A program made the position numbers and the translations under genes. A DNA stretch of 64,000 nucleotides from Haloarcula rubra (GTDB taxonomy: Archaea; Halobacteriota; Halobacteria; Halobacteriales; Haloarculaceae). Where the stretch lies: positions 744,001-808,000 of the forward strand of contig NZ_RKLR01000001.1 in assembly GCF_019599465.1 (NCBI RefSeq), read 5' to 3'. The notes under the pieces were generated by a model. It saw only the letters and a program-made list of their open reading frames with translations, was not told where the DNA came from and ran no database searches. Below are positions 40,351 through 50,458 of this stretch, piece after piece. The first letter of the stretch is position 1, and each line of letters begins with the position of its first letter.

Positions 40351-41016
40351 ATGGATATCGCGCTACTCGGCGGGACCGGCGACATCGGCGAGGGCCTCGC
40401 CCTCCGCTGGGCGTACGACACGAACCACACGGTCATCGTCGGGTCACGTGAGGCCGAGAGAGCCGAGACCAAGGCCGAGGAGTACGAGACCGAACTGGAC
40501 AGCCGTGGACAGGACGTCGCGATCGAGGGACTGGGCAACGAGGACGCGGCCGCCCGCGCGGACGTGGTCGTCACGGCCGTCCCGGCGTACCACCTCACGG
40601 ACACCGTCGAGGCCGTCGCTGACGTCCTCGGCGACGCCATCCTCGTCGCGCCGGCCGTCGGGATGAAGCGGGACGAAGACGGCTTCCACTACAACCGCCC
40701 CGGCGTCGGCAGCGTCACGCAACTGGCCGCGAAGGCCGCCCCCGAGGAGACGCCCGTCGTCGGCGCGTTCCACAACCTCGCCGCCGGCCGACTGGCGAAC
40801 CTCGACGCTGACCTCGACTGGGACACGGTCGTCGTCGGCGACGACACGGACGCGAAAGACACCGTCTGTGAACTCGCGGAGGGCATCGTCGGCCTGCGTG
40901 CCCTAGACGGCGGCCCCCTCTCGAACGCCGCGGAGGTCGAGGCGGTGACGCCGCTGCTCATCAACGTCGCCCGCCACAACGACGGCCTGCACGACCTCGG
41001 CGTGCGGTTCCAGTAG
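40351..41016 (+). CDS. npdG: F420H2:NADP oxidoreductase
   Basis: 221 residues. The N-terminal LGGTGDIGEGLALRWA is the NADP-binding loop, with the specificity stretch VGSREAERAETKAEEY following the second strand. VVGAFHNLAAGRLAN and DGGPLSNAAEVEAVTPLLINVAR match archaeal Npd/Fno enzymes that exchange hydride between coenzyme F420 and NADP. It is cytoplasmic. The ATG is 28 bases after a CTTATTC TATA-like box. Confidence 0.9.
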   Translation: MDIALLGGTGDIGEGLALRWAYDTNHTVIVGSREAERAETKAEEYETELDSRGQDVAIEGLGNEDAAARADVVVTAVPAYHLTDTVEAVADVLGDAILVAPAVGMKRDEDGFHYNRPGVGSVTQLAAKAAPEETPVVGAFHNLAAGRLANLDADLDWDTVVVGDDTDAKDTVCELAEGIVGLRALDGGPLSNAAEVEAVTPLLINVARHNDGLHDLGVRFQ

Positions 41017-41062
41017 CGACCGGCGAAGAGAGACTTTTCACCCCGCAGTCCTACTCCCCGAT

Positions 41063-41752
41063 GTGGCCTCCCCATTCGAGATACTCGGTGTCGACCCGGA
41101 CGCGGACGAGGCCGACATCGTCGACGCGTACCGGGAGCGAGTCAAGGAGACCCATCCCGACCAGGGCGGGTCGGCCGAGGCGTTTCAGGCCGTCCAGGAC
41201 GCCTACGAGCGCATCGAGAACGGCTACGAACCCGGCGACGAGCCACGGCACCCGCCGACCGGGCCAGCGCCCGGCCCCACCGCCACCGAGGCGGACCCCG
41301 AACCGGACCCCGATCCGCCCGAACCCGAGGGCGTCGAGGTCCAGTACCTCAACTACGAGATAATCGCGGACGAGGGGTGGGCACTGGACGACGACGACCT
41401 GTTCGAGAAGGCCGCCGACGGCGGGTTCGACCCCGAGGACTACGGCCGGTTCCACGTCGCGGAGAACGAGTCCCTGCTCGAGGCCGCCGAGAGCGAGGGG
41501 TACGCGTGGCCGTTCGCCTGTCGCGGTGGGGCCTGTACGAACTGCGCCGTCGCCGTCGTCGAGGGGGAGATGCCCTCGCCACAGAGCCACATCCTGCCCC
41601 AGGAACTCCACGACAAGGGGATTCGCCTCTCCTGTATCGTCGCGCCCGAGACGGACGCGAAGATAGTCTACAACGTCAAGCACATCCCCGAGGTCCACGA
41701 CCTGTTGCTCCCGGCGAGTCGGTTCGAGCAGGCGTCGTCCTCGACGGACTGA
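41063..41752 (+). CDS. J-domain / [2Fe-2S] ferredoxin fusion
   Basis: 229 residues. Residues 1-52 are a J-domain with the HPD tripeptide at 31-33. A Pro/Asp/Glu-rich linker follows (about 55-90). Then comes a halophilic plant-type ferredoxin whose cluster ligands are C153, C158, C161 (CRGGACTNC) and C191. The negatively charged insert near 105-125 is typical of halobacterial ferredoxin. It may target a Hsp70 to iron-sulphur or redox proteins. The start is GTG at 41063; the overlapping ATG at 41061 is out of frame. Confidence 0.88.
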   Translation: MASPFEILGVDPDADEADIVDAYRERVKETHPDQGGSAEAFQAVQDAYERIENGYEPGDEPRHPPTGPAPGPTATEADPEPDPDPPEPEGVEVQYLNYEIIADEGWALDDDDLFEKAADGGFDPEDYGRFHVAENESLLEAAESEGYAWPFACRGGACTNCAVAVVEGEMPSPQSHILPQELHDKGIRLSCIVAPETDAKIVYNVKHIPEVHDLLLPASRFEQASSSTD

Positions 41753-41800
41753 GCGGTCGCTGGGGGCGTCGGTTTGCCCGCGAAAAGTGGCGCGCAGTGC

Positions 41801-42067
41801 TCAGGCGCCGGCCTGCGAGAGCGCGTCTTCGAGGTCGTCGGCCTGCGTGACGCCGACGAATCGCTCGACGATGCCGTCGTCGTTCTCGACGATGAGCGTC
41901 GGCAGGGAGCGTACCTGATACTCGTTGGCGACGTCCTGTTCCTCGTCGACGTTTATCTTCTCGAACTCGACGTCAGTCCACTCCTCCTCTAGGTCTTCGA
42001 GGATAGGGTCTTGAGTCTTGCAGGGGCCGCACCAATCGGCGTAGAAGTCCTTGAGCGTGACCGTCAT
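41801..42067 (-). CDS. trxA: Thioredoxin
   Basis: 88 residues with the active site WCGPC at 12-16 and the cis-Pro motif SLPTLIV. It is a compact thioredoxin lacking the first strand pair of bacterial Trx. ATG 42067 is favoured; an upstream in-frame start adds 15 residues without homology. It reduces protein disulphides. It is convergent with the J-domain ferredoxin and divergent from secG. Confidence 0.88.
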   Translation of the reverse strand: MTVTLKDFYADWCGPCKTQDPILEDLEEEWTDVEFEKINVDEEQDVANEYQVRSLPTLIVENDDGIVERFVGVTQADDLEDALSQAGA

Positions 42068-42171
42068 GGTTCTCTTCGATGTAACCTGTGGTGCCAGATA
42101 AGGATTGTCCATGTGGGTGCGCCGGGGGCGAACCCGAAAGGCTTACTCCCGGCGAGTGGACAGTCTGTGGT

Positions 42172-42327
42172 ATGAGCAGCGACAGCGGCGGGCTGATGTC
42201 GAGTGCTGGGCTGGTCCGGTACTTCGACGCAGAAGACCAGAACACCATCCGTATCGACCCGCGAACCATCGTGGCCTTCGGCATCCTGTTCGGCGCCCTC
42301 GTCCTGGTGCTGAACGCGATGGCCTGA
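42172..42327 (+). CDS. secG: Sec61-beta-type preprotein translocase subunit
   Basis: 51 residues. [44 protein letters not shown] is the archaeal Sec61-beta signature: a conserved soluble segment and one C-terminal helix. It forms the third subunit of the SecYE-beta channel. It sits upstream of a DUF5813-like gene and FAU-1-type gene on the same strand. Confidence 0.9.
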   Translation: MSSDSGGLMSSAGLVRYFDAEDQNTIRIDPRTIVAFGILFGALVLVLNAMA

Positions 42328-42366
42328 GTCCGCGACGTTTTCTATCCCCCGCCGACAAGAGCGGGT

Positions 42367-42741
42367 ATGCACTTCACACAGCGCGAACAGCGCGCGCTCC
42401 GGCAGGCCGGCGTCGAACAGACGACCATCGAAGCCGCCTCCGAGGCCGTCGTCGCCGCCACCGACGCGGCCGCCGAGGACCTCGAAGCGTTCTTCGCCGA
42501 CCGCGAGACCGTCCACTCGGACATGGACGTCGCCCATAGCTCTGCGGAGATACAGACACACACCGTCGAGTATCTGGACCTCTTCACGCACGCCGACGAC
42601 ATCCGCGGCTACCTCCGCTTCGACTCGTGGGGTGTCCCCGTCGAAGGGGGGCGAGTGCTGAACGACGACGTGGTCGAACTGACGCTGGGCCCGACCGTCG
42701 ACGCGCGGGTCCGCTTCGCGAGCGAGCGAGACGCGCTATGA
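42367..42741 (+). CDS. Hypothetical protein (DUF5813-like), 124 aa
   Basis: A soluble protein: helical first half (MHFTQREQRALRQAGVEQTTIEAASEAVVAATDAAAEDLEAFF) and a beta-rich second half (IRGYLRFDSWGVPVEGGRVLNDDVVELTLGP). It resembles a haloarchaea-specific family I recall as DUF5813. Its stop overlaps the ATG of the following FAU-1 gene by 4 bases, so both proteins are likely produced together. Confidence 0.6.
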   Translation: MHFTQREQRALRQAGVEQTTIEAASEAVVAATDAAAEDLEAFFADRETVHSDMDVAHSSAEIQTHTVEYLDLFTHADDIRGYLRFDSWGVPVEGGRVLNDDVVELTLGPTVDARVRFASERDAL

Positions 42742-44138
42742 GCGTCCGCATCAGGGGCATCTACACGACGGCGCTGACCCACCTGCTGGACGAGGCGGGC
42801 GTCGACGTGGTGCAGGCGTCGGACCCCATCGAGGACCGCTTCGACGCCGAGTTCGCCGTCGAGCGAGCGGCCGCGACGGTGGCGACGACCGACGACCGGC
42901 AGGGCGTCGGCGTCAGCGGGGACGCCGAGACGGTCGACCGGGTCGTCGACTTGCTCGCCGACCTCGGTCGGGACGCGCTCTGGTGGGCCGACCCGCTCCC
43001 CGAGGGCGCGGTGTACGCCGGCGAAGTGACCGAGACGCTCGGGAGCGGCGCGGTCGTGGACTGCGGCGACGGCGAGGGCTTTCTGCCGTACTCGAACGCC
43101 GAGGACCGGGTCGAGACGGGCGACCGCCTGTGCGTACAGGTCGTCGAGGGGAGCGCCCCGTGGACCGACGGCCGGCCCGTTCTCGACGGGACCGTCGCCG
43201 TCCGCGGCGAGTTGCTGACGCTGGAGCGTGGCGCCTCGAACTCGACGACAGCGGGCGGCCCAGCTATGCTAGACGTCATCGCGGCCGACCCCCGCGAGGG
43301 CTGGGGCGTCTCGTGGGAACGTGCCAGCGACGAGGCGTCGTTCGACGCACTGGCCGACGCGCTCTCGGCGGCCAACGCCCGCGCCGAGGCTATCGACGAC
43401 GCACTCGACGGTGCCGAGGCGGCCGCCGATGTCGCGCCCCACCGCTACTACGACGGCGGCGCGACGACGTGGGTGTGGTTCGGTCGGGAGAGCCGATTCG
43501 CGCTGGACGACCAGCGCCGCGCAGTGACGACGACGATGCAGGGCCACCACCGCGTGAAGGCCGGGTCGAACGCCGCCAGCGCCGCCGTCGACTACGTGGA
43601 AGCGCTGTGTGACGACCCCGGGAGCGGCGGCGAGACGGACTTCCCCTTCGCCGTGACCGCACGGCAGTTCGGCCCCGAGGCGGGCGGGTCGCTCACCCTC
43701 GGCCACGGGAAACCCGACGGCCGACTCATCACGCTGGGCCGGGCCGACGTGCAGTCGGTCGACGCCGACGGGACGGTCACCGTCGAACGGGAGATGACTG
43801 CCGGTGGGGAGTACGACGCGCTGGGCGTCCCGAAGGAGGCCGGCGACGTCGCGGAGACGAAACTGAAGGAGGGGCGCTGGTGGTACCCGACGACCTATCG
43901 GGACAGCGACGGCGAGAAGAAGGGCACCTACGTCAACGTCTGCACGCCCGTCGAGATATTTCCGGACACGGCCCGGTACGTCGACCTCCACGTCGACGTC
44001 GTCAAACACGCCGACGGCACCGTCGAACGCGTCGACGACGACGAACTCGACGCGGCCGTCGCGGCCGGGAACGTCCCGGAGGCACTGGCCGACCGAGCGC
44101 GGAGCGTCGCCGCCGCAGTCGCGAGCGCGCTGTCCTGA
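42738..44138 (+). CDS. FAU-1-type RNA-binding protein (RNase E/G-like)
   Basis: 466 residues. The N-terminal half holds an S1-like RNA-binding segment (GAVYAGEVTETLGSGAVVDCGDG near 96) as in RNase E/G. The C-terminal half carries the FAU-1 domain (GHHRVKAGSNAASAAVDYVEALC, PREGWGVSW, TVEREMTAGGEYDALGVPKE). Pyrococcus FAU-1 binds AU-rich RNA and has ribonuclease activity in rRNA maturation. The ATG overlaps the stop of the previous gene. Confidence 0.85.
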   Translation: MSVRIRGIYTTALTHLLDEAGVDVVQASDPIEDRFDAEFAVERAAATVATTDDRQGVGVSGDAETVDRVVDLLADLGRDALWWADPLPEGAVYAGEVTETLGSGAVVDCGDGEGFLPYSNAEDRVETGDRLCVQVVEGSAPWTDGRPVLDGTVAVRGELLTLERGASNSTTAGGPAMLDVIAADPREGWGVSWERASDEASFDALADALSAANARAEAIDDALDGAEAAADVAPHRYYDGGATTWVWFGRESRFALDDQRRAVTTTMQGHHRVKAGSNAASAAVDYVEALCDDPGSGGETDFPFAVTARQFGPEAGGSLTLGHGKPDGRLITLGRADVQSVDADGTVTVEREMTAGGEYDALGVPKEAGDVAETKLKEGRWWYPTTYRDSDGEKKGTYVNVCTPVEIFPDTARYVDLHVDVVKHADGTVERVDDDELDAAVAAGNVPEALADRARSVAAAVASALS

Positions 44139-44153
44139 GCGCCGCCGGCCGCC

Positions 44154-45536
44154 TCAGCGCCGGAGTCGCCACGCGGCGAGCCCCACCGCCGCGAGCGCCG
44201 CCGCCACGCCGAACCCGTCGCCGGCGGCCCCGACGATGCCCGGCCCGTCGGCCGCCGCGTCCGTCGACTCGGCCGGCGTCGGGAGGCGCGGGTCCGGGAA
44301 GGTGTAGACGCCGGGCGTCACCTCCGACCCGGCGTTGGCGTTCGTGTTGGCCGCGAGGAAACACCCGGCGCCGCGCTGGGCCGTCCAGAAGGAGGTGGTC
44401 TCGGAGTCCCGCCACGCGAACACTTCCTCGGGGACAGCGGGGTCGCGCACGTCGTGGACGGTGACGCCGCCGTTGTACCACGCCGCGTAACAGCGACCGT
44501 CGACGAGTTCGAAGTTGTGCGCCGTCGTCAGCACGCCGCCCGGCGTCGGGTCGCTCGTCGCCGGCGGGCCGATGGTGGCGACGGACTCGGGGGCCGTCTC
44601 GTCGGTGACGTCGAACAGTTCGATACCGCTCGGACCGCCCGACCCGTCCTCGTCGAAGTCCCACGACTCGCTCCCGACGCCCAGCAGTGTCGCGTCCGCG
44701 TTTACCGTGACGAAGTGGTCGTTGCCCGGCGGTTCGCTCCGTTCGACCGACGGGCGCTCGATAGCGGCCAGTTCGCTCGGGTCCCGCCCCCTGACGCGCG
44801 AGACGAGCGAGACGTCGGTCGGGTCCGAGACGTCGAGTATCCACGTCCCCGCGTCCCAGTACGCGAGATAGGCCCGGCCGTCGTGGACCCACACGTCGTG
44901 CAAGGGGCGGACGCCCGCCGGCACGTCCCGCCACGCCTCGTCGGCGTCGAACAGCGACCACGTCCCGGCCTCCCGTCCGGCCTCGGTGTCGACGACCAGT
45001 AACGGACTCCCTTCGCGACTGGTGGCCGTGAGGTAGGCGTAGCGACCGTCGAAGTCGCAGTTGTGGATACGCGTCTCCGTCTCGTAGGCGGCGACGCGTT
45101 CGGGGTACTGGCGGTCGGCCACGTCGAAGACGACGAGGCCGTGAGCGCCCTCCGCGGGGTGGGCCGGGCCGGCGACGAGGAGCCTGTCGCCGACGATTGC
45201 GAGGTCCTGTACCTCCGCCATCGGTCCGTCGGCGCTGTCGGCCAGCAAACCCGTGCGGTGGGTGAGGAGACGGGGGTCCGTGGGGGTGGTGACGTCGACG
45301 ACGGCGACCCCCGTCCCGGTGGCGACGTAGGCCGTGTGGCCGTCCGGGCTGGTGACCAGTTCGTGGGCGCCCGGCAGGTCGACGGTCCCCAGTGGGTCCC
45401 GCCCGGTCGGCGTCCCGGCCGGCGTGCTCCCGGTGTCCCCGCCGGTCGGCGTCGGATGGGCGCTCGCGGCCCCGGTGGCCGCGCCGGCCCCGACGCTGGC
45501 GGCGCCGACGCGCTGGAGGAACGTCCGCCGATGCAT
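44154..45536 (-). CDS. Exported beta-propeller (LVIVD-repeat-like) surface protein
   Basis: 460 residues. A twin-arginine signal (MHRRTFLQRVGAASVG) and a Thr/Gly/Pro-rich stem to about residue 48 precede repeated units such as GVAVVDVTTPTDPRLL, GLVVFDVADRQYPERV, TWILDVSDPTDVSLV and GIELFDVTDETAPESV, the V-V/L-D-V-x-D/x-P pattern of LVIVD propellers. A low-complexity linker and one C-terminal helix with GFG and RLRR resemble PGF-CTERM anchoring. It probably sits on the outer face. The ligand is unknown. Confidence 0.82.
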   Translation of the reverse strand: MHRRTFLQRVGAASVGAGAATGAASAHPTPTGGDTGSTPAGTPTGRDPLGTVDLPGAHELVTSPDGHTAYVATGTGVAVVDVTTPTDPRLLTHRTGLLADSADGPMAEVQDLAIVGDRLLVAGPAHPAEGAHGLVVFDVADRQYPERVAAYETETRIHNCDFDGRYAYLTATSREGSPLLVVDTEAGREAGTWSLFDADEAWRDVPAGVRPLHDVWVHDGRAYLAYWDAGTWILDVSDPTDVSLVSRVRGRDPSELAAIERPSVERSEPPGNDHFVTVNADATLLGVGSESWDFDEDGSGGPSGIELFDVTDETAPESVATIGPPATSDPTPGGVLTTAHNFELVDGRCYAAWYNGGVTVHDVRDPAVPEEVFAWRDSETTSFWTAQRGAGCFLAANTNANAGSEVTPGVYTFPDPRLPTPAESTDAAADGPGIVGAAGDGFGVAAALAAVGLAAWRLRR

Positions 45537-45607
45537 ACCCCGAGTCGGGGCGGGACGGCAAGAAGACTTCCGGTGGTGGTTTTCATCCGGGCGCCCCTAG
45601 CGGTGGT

Positions 45608-46345
45608 ATGCTTTCGCCGGACCTCGACGGACGGACTGCACTCGTGACCGGGAGCGCGAAGGGCGTCGGCCGCGAACTCCTGCTGGCTATCGCCGACCAC
45701 GGCGCCGACGTGGCCGTCCACTACAACACGAGCGGCGACGCCGCCGCCGACGTGGCCGAGTCGGCCCGCGAACGGGGCGCGACGGCGACGACGGTACAGG
45801 GCGACGTGACCGACCCGGACGCCGTCGACGCCATCTTCGAGAACGTCGAGGCCGACCTCGACAGCGTCGACGTCCTCGTCAACAACGTCGGCGCGTTCGC
45901 GCCCTCCTACTGGGAGGACATCGACTACGACACGTGGCGGACGGTGATGACGACGAACTTCGACGCGACCTGTCTGTGTGCGAAGCGCGCGCTCCCGGCG
46001 ATGCGCGAGCAGTCGTGGGGGCGCATCGTCAACGTCGGCTACGCCACCGCCGAGCGAACCTACGTCGACCCCGTGAACTTCCCGTACTACGTCGCGAAGG
46101 CAGGGGTCATCATGTTCACGCGGATGCTCGCCGGCGAGACGCAGGACGACGGCGTCACGGTCAACGCCGTCTCCCCGTACACCGTCGAGAACTCCGACGA
46201 GTTCCCCGACGACCTGCCGCGCGGACGGCCGGCCTCCTTCGAGGACATGCAACAGGCGCTCCTCTTCTTCCTCGACGAGGACTCCGAGTACATCTCCGGC
46301 GAGAACGTCGAAGTCGACGGCGGACTGGTACCCGAGCGGTTGTAG
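45608..46345 (+). CDS. Short-chain dehydrogenase/reductase
   Basis: 245 residues. The NAD(P) loop GSAKGVGREL is near 15-24, NNVG near 93, the catalytic YxxxK appears as YYVAK, and the C-terminal ISGENVEVDGG is typical of FabG-like SDRs. At 13 residues before the catalytic Tyr, where Ser is usual, there is Thr. That may still work. The reaction and substrate are unknown. It is divergent from the propeller protein (71 bases between starts). Confidence 0.85.
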   Translation: MLSPDLDGRTALVTGSAKGVGRELLLAIADHGADVAVHYNTSGDAAADVAESARERGATATTVQGDVTDPDAVDAIFENVEADLDSVDVLVNNVGAFAPSYWEDIDYDTWRTVMTTNFDATCLCAKRALPAMREQSWGRIVNVGYATAERTYVDPVNFPYYVAKAGVIMFTRMLAGETQDDGVTVNAVSPYTVENSDEFPDDLPRGRPASFEDMQQALLFFLDEDSEYISGENVEVDGGLVPERL

Positions 46346-46393
46346 GGCGACCCCGACGCGGGCGGTTCGACCCGCACTGTCGAGTCCGGGGAG

Positions 46394-46639
46394 TTACCGG
46401 CGGGAGAGAACGTAGCCGCCGAGGAGCACCAGGCCGACACCGACGACGATGGGCGCGACGACGAAGAGGGGGTGCCACGGGGCACACCCGTCACACTGTC
46501 CGGCACTCACTCGTGCCGCGACCGTGAGATGTGTGTAACCGCCGTAGCCCGAGAGCGCGAGTCCCAGCAGGACCGACAGGCCCGCTCCGACGTCGCGCAG
46601 CGTCCAGTCGCGTTCGACCGGCGTGTTCGCGTTCGACAT
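46394..46639 (-). CDS. Two-helix membrane protein, 81 aa
   Basis: Polar N-terminus (MSNANTPVERDWTLRDV), helix at about 17-37, an outside loop with two Cys (GQCDGCAPWHP) and a second helix ending LSRR. The CDGC pair on the loop may form a disulphide or bind metal. ATG 46639 is chosen over one 15 codons upstream. It is convergent with the SDR gene across a GC-rich stem (46360-46376). Confidence 0.6.
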   Translation of the reverse strand: MSNANTPVERDWTLRDVGAGLSVLLGLALSGYGGYTHLTVAARVSAGQCDGCAPWHPLFVVAPIVVGVGLVLLGGYVLSRR

Positions 46640-46713
46640 ACGCGGACGTCGGCGCGGCGCGTAAAACGCCTTCTGGACGTTCAAAACGCGGTTTGAACGA
46701 GGGGCACGTCCGC

Positions 46714-47298
46714 TCAGTTGCCCTGAATCGCGTCGATGACCATGGCGGCGGCGACGACGGGTTCCTTCGGGACGTCGCTGGCGTCGTCGATGGTAATCTC
46801 GTAGCGGTCCTTCAGCGAGAACTGGCCGTCGATGTTACCGACGTGGTCGCCGTCCCGGTCGGTAATCTCGTACTTGTGGGGTATCCAGTTGCCGAACGGG
46901 AGGGTGTTCCGGGCCAGCGTCACCAATGCACCGCGGGAGTTGATTTCGGCGAGTTTCTCCTCGGTCTGGGCGTCCCGAATCGTCCACGTGTCCTGCAGGA
47001 TGGAGTAGTCGTTGTCGAGGACGACGACGTCCTCCCCCGTCTGGGAGTCGGTCAGGACGTAGTTGCCGGCGATGTCGACGATGCCACCGGCGTTGACCTC
47101 GAACACCTCGTTCCCGTCGGCGTCGACGAACGGGAACTTCTCCTTCAGTTTGAACATCTTCTGTTTGCCCCGCAGGACGACGTTGCCGGCGGCGTCCATG
47201 GCCTTGTACTTGTTCCGGACGAGGCTCTGTTCGACGGTGTAGGTGTCGTCCGTGAGTTCGATACCCTCTATGTCGTACTTCGACGTCGACTCGCTCAT
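46714..47298 (-). CDS. LURP-one-related (tubby-like) protein
   Basis: 194 residues, almost all beta strands in a repeated pattern: [47 protein letters not shown], then [47 protein letters not shown]. This is the LURP-one/scramblase-like fold, cytoplasmic and of unknown role in archaea. It ends [14 protein letters not shown]. It is divergent from uvrA with a 117-base AT-rich gap containing GAATTATAC (47305-47313), the likely TATA. Confidence 0.8.
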   Translation of the reverse strand: MSESTSKYDIEGIELTDDTYTVEQSLVRNKYKAMDAAGNVVLRGKQKMFKLKEKFPFVDADGNEVFEVNAGGIVDIAGNYVLTDSQTGEDVVVLDNDYSILQDTWTIRDAQTEEKLAEINSRGALVTLARNTLPFGNWIPHKYEITDRDGDHVGNIDGQFSLKDRYEITIDDASDVPKEPVVAAAMVIDAIQGN

Positions 47299-47415
47299 AC
47301 ACTCGAATTATACAGCCACGACTTGAAACTTTTCGTAGGGTTTCGTATCAGATGAAAAGGTAGTGAGCGAGCAACCGACAGGGTTTCACCGCCCCCGTCC
47401 TTGGTGAACCCATAG

Positions 47416-50397
47416 ATGAGCAAGGACGTCATCGAGGTCAGGGGTGCCGAAGAACACAACCTCAAGGACGTCGACGTGGAGATTCCCCGCGAGGAACTCA
47501 CCGTCGTCACGGGGCTGTCGGGGTCGGGAAAGTCGTCGCTCGCCTTCGAGACGGTCTACGCCGAGGGCCAGCGACGCTACATCGAGTCGCTGTCGGCCTA
47601 CGCCCGCAACTTCCTCGGCCAGATGGACAAGCCACAGGTCGAGAACGTCGAGGGCCTCTCGCCGGCCATCTCCATCGACCAGAAGAACGCCGCCAACAAC
47701 CCCCGCTCGACGGTGGGCACCGTCACGGAACTCCACGACTACCTCCGTCTGCTGTACGCCCGCGTCGGCGTGCCACACTGCCCGGAGTGTGGCCGCGAGG
47801 TGGGCGAGCAGTCCGCCCAGAACATGGTCTCGCGCCTGCTGGAACTCCCCGAGGGCACACGGGCGAAACTGTGTGCGCCGGTCGTCCGCGACCAGAAGGG
47901 GGCCTTCGAGGACCTGTTCGACGACCTCGTGAGCGAGGGGTACTCCCGCGTGGAGGTCGACGGCGAGGAGTACGACCTCACGCTCGACCGCCCCGAACTC
48001 GACGAGAACTACGACCACACCGTCGACGTGGTGGTCGACCGCGTGAAGATATCGGCGGACGCTCGCTCGCGCATCAACGACTCCGTCGAGACGGCACTCA
48101 CGGAGGCCGACGGGACACTGAAGGTCGTCCTGCCGGACCCGCCGGAAGGCGCGGCCGACGCGCTGGGCGGGTCGACCGCCCGCGCGACCGGCGACCTTGC
48201 CGACGCCGAGGCGGACGAGGAGACCGCCGGCGAGGACCGCCTCGTCGTCGAACTCTCCGAGGACCTCGCGTGCACGCACTGTGGCATCGACATCTCCGAG
48301 GTCGAGACCCGCTCGTTCTCGTTCAACTCTCCCCACGGCGCCTGTCCCGAGTGTGAGGGACTGGGCGAGACGAAGGAGGTCAGCGAGGACCTCGTGATTC
48401 GGGACCCCAGCAAGCCACTCAAACACGTCTTCGAACCGTGGAGCTACGACCGGACGTACTACTCCCGGCAACTGGACAACGTCGCCGACCACTTCGGCGT
48501 CTCGCTGGAGACGCCGTTCGAGGACTTAGACGAGGAGATACAGCGCCAGTTCCTCTACGGGACCGACGGCGTCGTCCACTTCCAGTGGCGCACGAAGAAC
48601 GGCACGCGGGAGAAGACCGAACGCTTCGAGGGGGTCATCCCCAACCTCGAACGCCGCCACGTCGAGACGGACTCCGACCGCGCCCGCGAGCACATCGAGG
48701 AGTTCATGGCGACGACGACGTGTCCCGCCTGTGAGGGGACCCGCTTGAAAGCCGAGTCCCGCGCGGTGCTGGTGGACGGCACGGCCATCACCGAGGTCAA
48801 CCGGATGTCCATCGGCGACGCGCTCGAACACTTCGAGGGGCTGGAGGCGAACCTCTCGGCCCGGGACACGAAGATTGCCGAGGAGATTCTGAAGGAGATT
48901 CGCGCCCGCCTCGGGTTCATGCAGGAGGTCGGACTGGAGTACCTCACGCTGGACCGCGAGGCGTCCACCCTCTCGGGCGGCGAGAGCCAGCGCATCCGCC
49001 TCGCCACGCAAATCGGCTCCGGCCTCGTGGGCGTGCTGTACGTGCTGGACGAACCCTCTATCGGCCTCCACCAGCGGGACAACGACCGCCTGCTGAACAC
49101 GCTGGAGGAACTGCGCGATCTGGGCAACACCCTGCTCGTCGTCGAACACGACACCGAGACGATGCGTCGGGCCGACCAGATAATCGACATGGGACCGGGA
49201 CCGGGCAAGCGCGGCGGCGAAGTCGTCGTCAACGGCCCGCAGGAGGAACTGATGAACACCGAGGCGTCCGTCACCGGCGACTATCTGGCCGGCGACCGTG
49301 TGATTCCGGTGCCCGACGAGCGGCGCGAGGGCGACGGCTACCTCACGGTGAAGGGTGCCCGTCAGCACAACCTCGCGGACCTCGACGTACAGTTCCCGCT
49401 GGGGACGTTCACCGCCATCACCGGCGTCTCCGGGTCCGGGAAGTCGACGCTGATGCACGACGTGCTGTACAAGGGGCTGGTCCGCCGGATGAACGACACC
49501 GACGTCAACCCCGGCGAACACGACGCCATCGAGGGCCTCGACGCGGTAGAGACGGTCCGGCTCATCGACCAGTCGCCCATCGGTCGTACCCCGCGGTCGA
49601 ACCCCGCGACCTACACGAACGTCTTCGACCACATCCGCGAACTGTTCGCCGAGACCAACCTCGCCAAACAGCGCGGCTACGAGAAGGGGCGGTTCTCGTT
49701 CAACGTCAAGGGCGGCCGGTGTGAGGCCTGCGGCGGCCAAGGGACCGTGACCATCGACATGAACTTCCTCTCGGACGTGGAGGTGCCCTGCGAGGAGTGT
49801 GGCGGCGCTCGCTACAACGACGAGACGTTGGACGTGACCTACAAGGGCGCGACCATCGCCGACGTCCTCGACATGAGCGTCGAGGAGGCCTACGACTTCT
49901 TCGAGAGCCACCCCGGCATCCGCCGTCGCCTCCAGCTCCTGAAAGACGTGGGGCTGGACTACATGACACTGGGCCAGCCCTCGACCACGCTGTCCGGCGG
50001 GGAGGCCCAGCGGGTCAAGCTCGCCGAGGAACTGGGCAAGAAAGACTCCGGCGAGACGCTGTACCTGCTGGACGAACCGACGACGGGCCTCCACCCCGAG
50101 GACGAACGGAAACTCATCGACGTCCTCCACCGCCTGACCGACGACGGCAACACCGTGGTCGTCATCGAGCACGAACTGGACCTCGTGAAGAACGCCGACC
50201 ACATCGTCGACCTCGGCCCCGAGGGCGGAGAGAACGGCGGCGAACTCGTCGCCGAGGGGACCCCCGAGTCGGTCGCCCGGACCGAAGGGTCGTTCACCGG
50301 GCAGTACCTCCGTGACCTCCTCCCAGACGTCGAACTGGAGGGGCCGCGTGCCGACCGCGACCCCGCCGAGACGGCAGCGAAGGCCGACGACGACTGA
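47416..50397 (+). CDS. uvrA: Excinuclease ABC subunit A
   Basis: 993 residues, slightly longer than E. coli UvrA (940). Two ABC modules carry Walker A GLSGSGKS (33-40) and GVSGSGKST, signatures LSGGESQR and LSGGEAQR, and zinc fingers CPECGREVG...CTHC, CPACEG and CEACGGQG...CEECGG. An acidic insertion near 240-275 reflects halophily. It starts nucleotide excision repair of UV-damaged DNA with UvrB/C, which are not in this window. Confidence 0.96.
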   Translation: MSKDVIEVRGAEEHNLKDVDVEIPREELTVVTGLSGSGKSSLAFETVYAEGQRRYIESLSAYARNFLGQMDKPQVENVEGLSPAISIDQKNAANNPRSTVGTVTELHDYLRLLYARVGVPHCPECGREVGEQSAQNMVSRLLELPEGTRAKLCAPVVRDQKGAFEDLFDDLVSEGYSRVEVDGEEYDLTLDRPELDENYDHTVDVVVDRVKISADARSRINDSVETALTEADGTLKVVLPDPPEGAADALGGSTARATGDLADAEADEETAGEDRLVVELSEDLACTHCGIDISEVETRSFSFNSPHGACPECEGLGETKEVSEDLVIRDPSKPLKHVFEPWSYDRTYYSRQLDNVADHFGVSLETPFEDLDEEIQRQFLYGTDGVVHFQWRTKNGTREKTERFEGVIPNLERRHVETDSDRAREHIEEFMATTTCPACEGTRLKAESRAVLVDGTAITEVNRMSIGDALEHFEGLEANLSARDTKIAEEILKEIRARLGFMQEVGLEYLTLDREASTLSGGESQRIRLATQIGSGLVGVLYVLDEPSIGLHQRDNDRLLNTLEELRDLGNTLLVVEHDTETMRRADQIIDMGPGPGKRGGEVVVNGPQEELMNTEASVTGDYLAGDRVIPVPDERREGDGYLTVKGARQHNLADLDVQFPLGTFTAITGVSGSGKSTLMHDVLYKGLVRRMNDTDVNPGEHDAIEGLDAVETVRLIDQSPIGRTPRSNPATYTNVFDHIRELFAETNLAKQRGYEKGRFSFNVKGGRCEACGGQGTVTIDMNFLSDVEVPCEECGGARYNDETLDVTYKGATIADVLDMSVEEAYDFFESHPGIRRRLQLLKDVGLDYMTLGQPSTTLSGGEAQRVKLAEELGKKDSGETLYLLDEPTTGLHPEDERKLIDVLHRLTDDGNTVVVIEHELDLVKNADHIVDLGPEGGENGGELVAEGTPESVARTEGSFTGQYLRDLLPDVELEGPRADRDPAETAAKADDD

Positions 50398-50458
50398 GCG
50401 GCCCGGCTATCTCGTTAGGCGGAACGCATACATGATGGCCGCGTCTGTGTGTGTCTGA

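Noticed and set aside
45608-46345. SDR as inactive enzyme
   Set aside because: The Ser position holds Thr, but Thr can replace Ser and the YxxxK and NAD loop are intact; not enough to call it degenerate.
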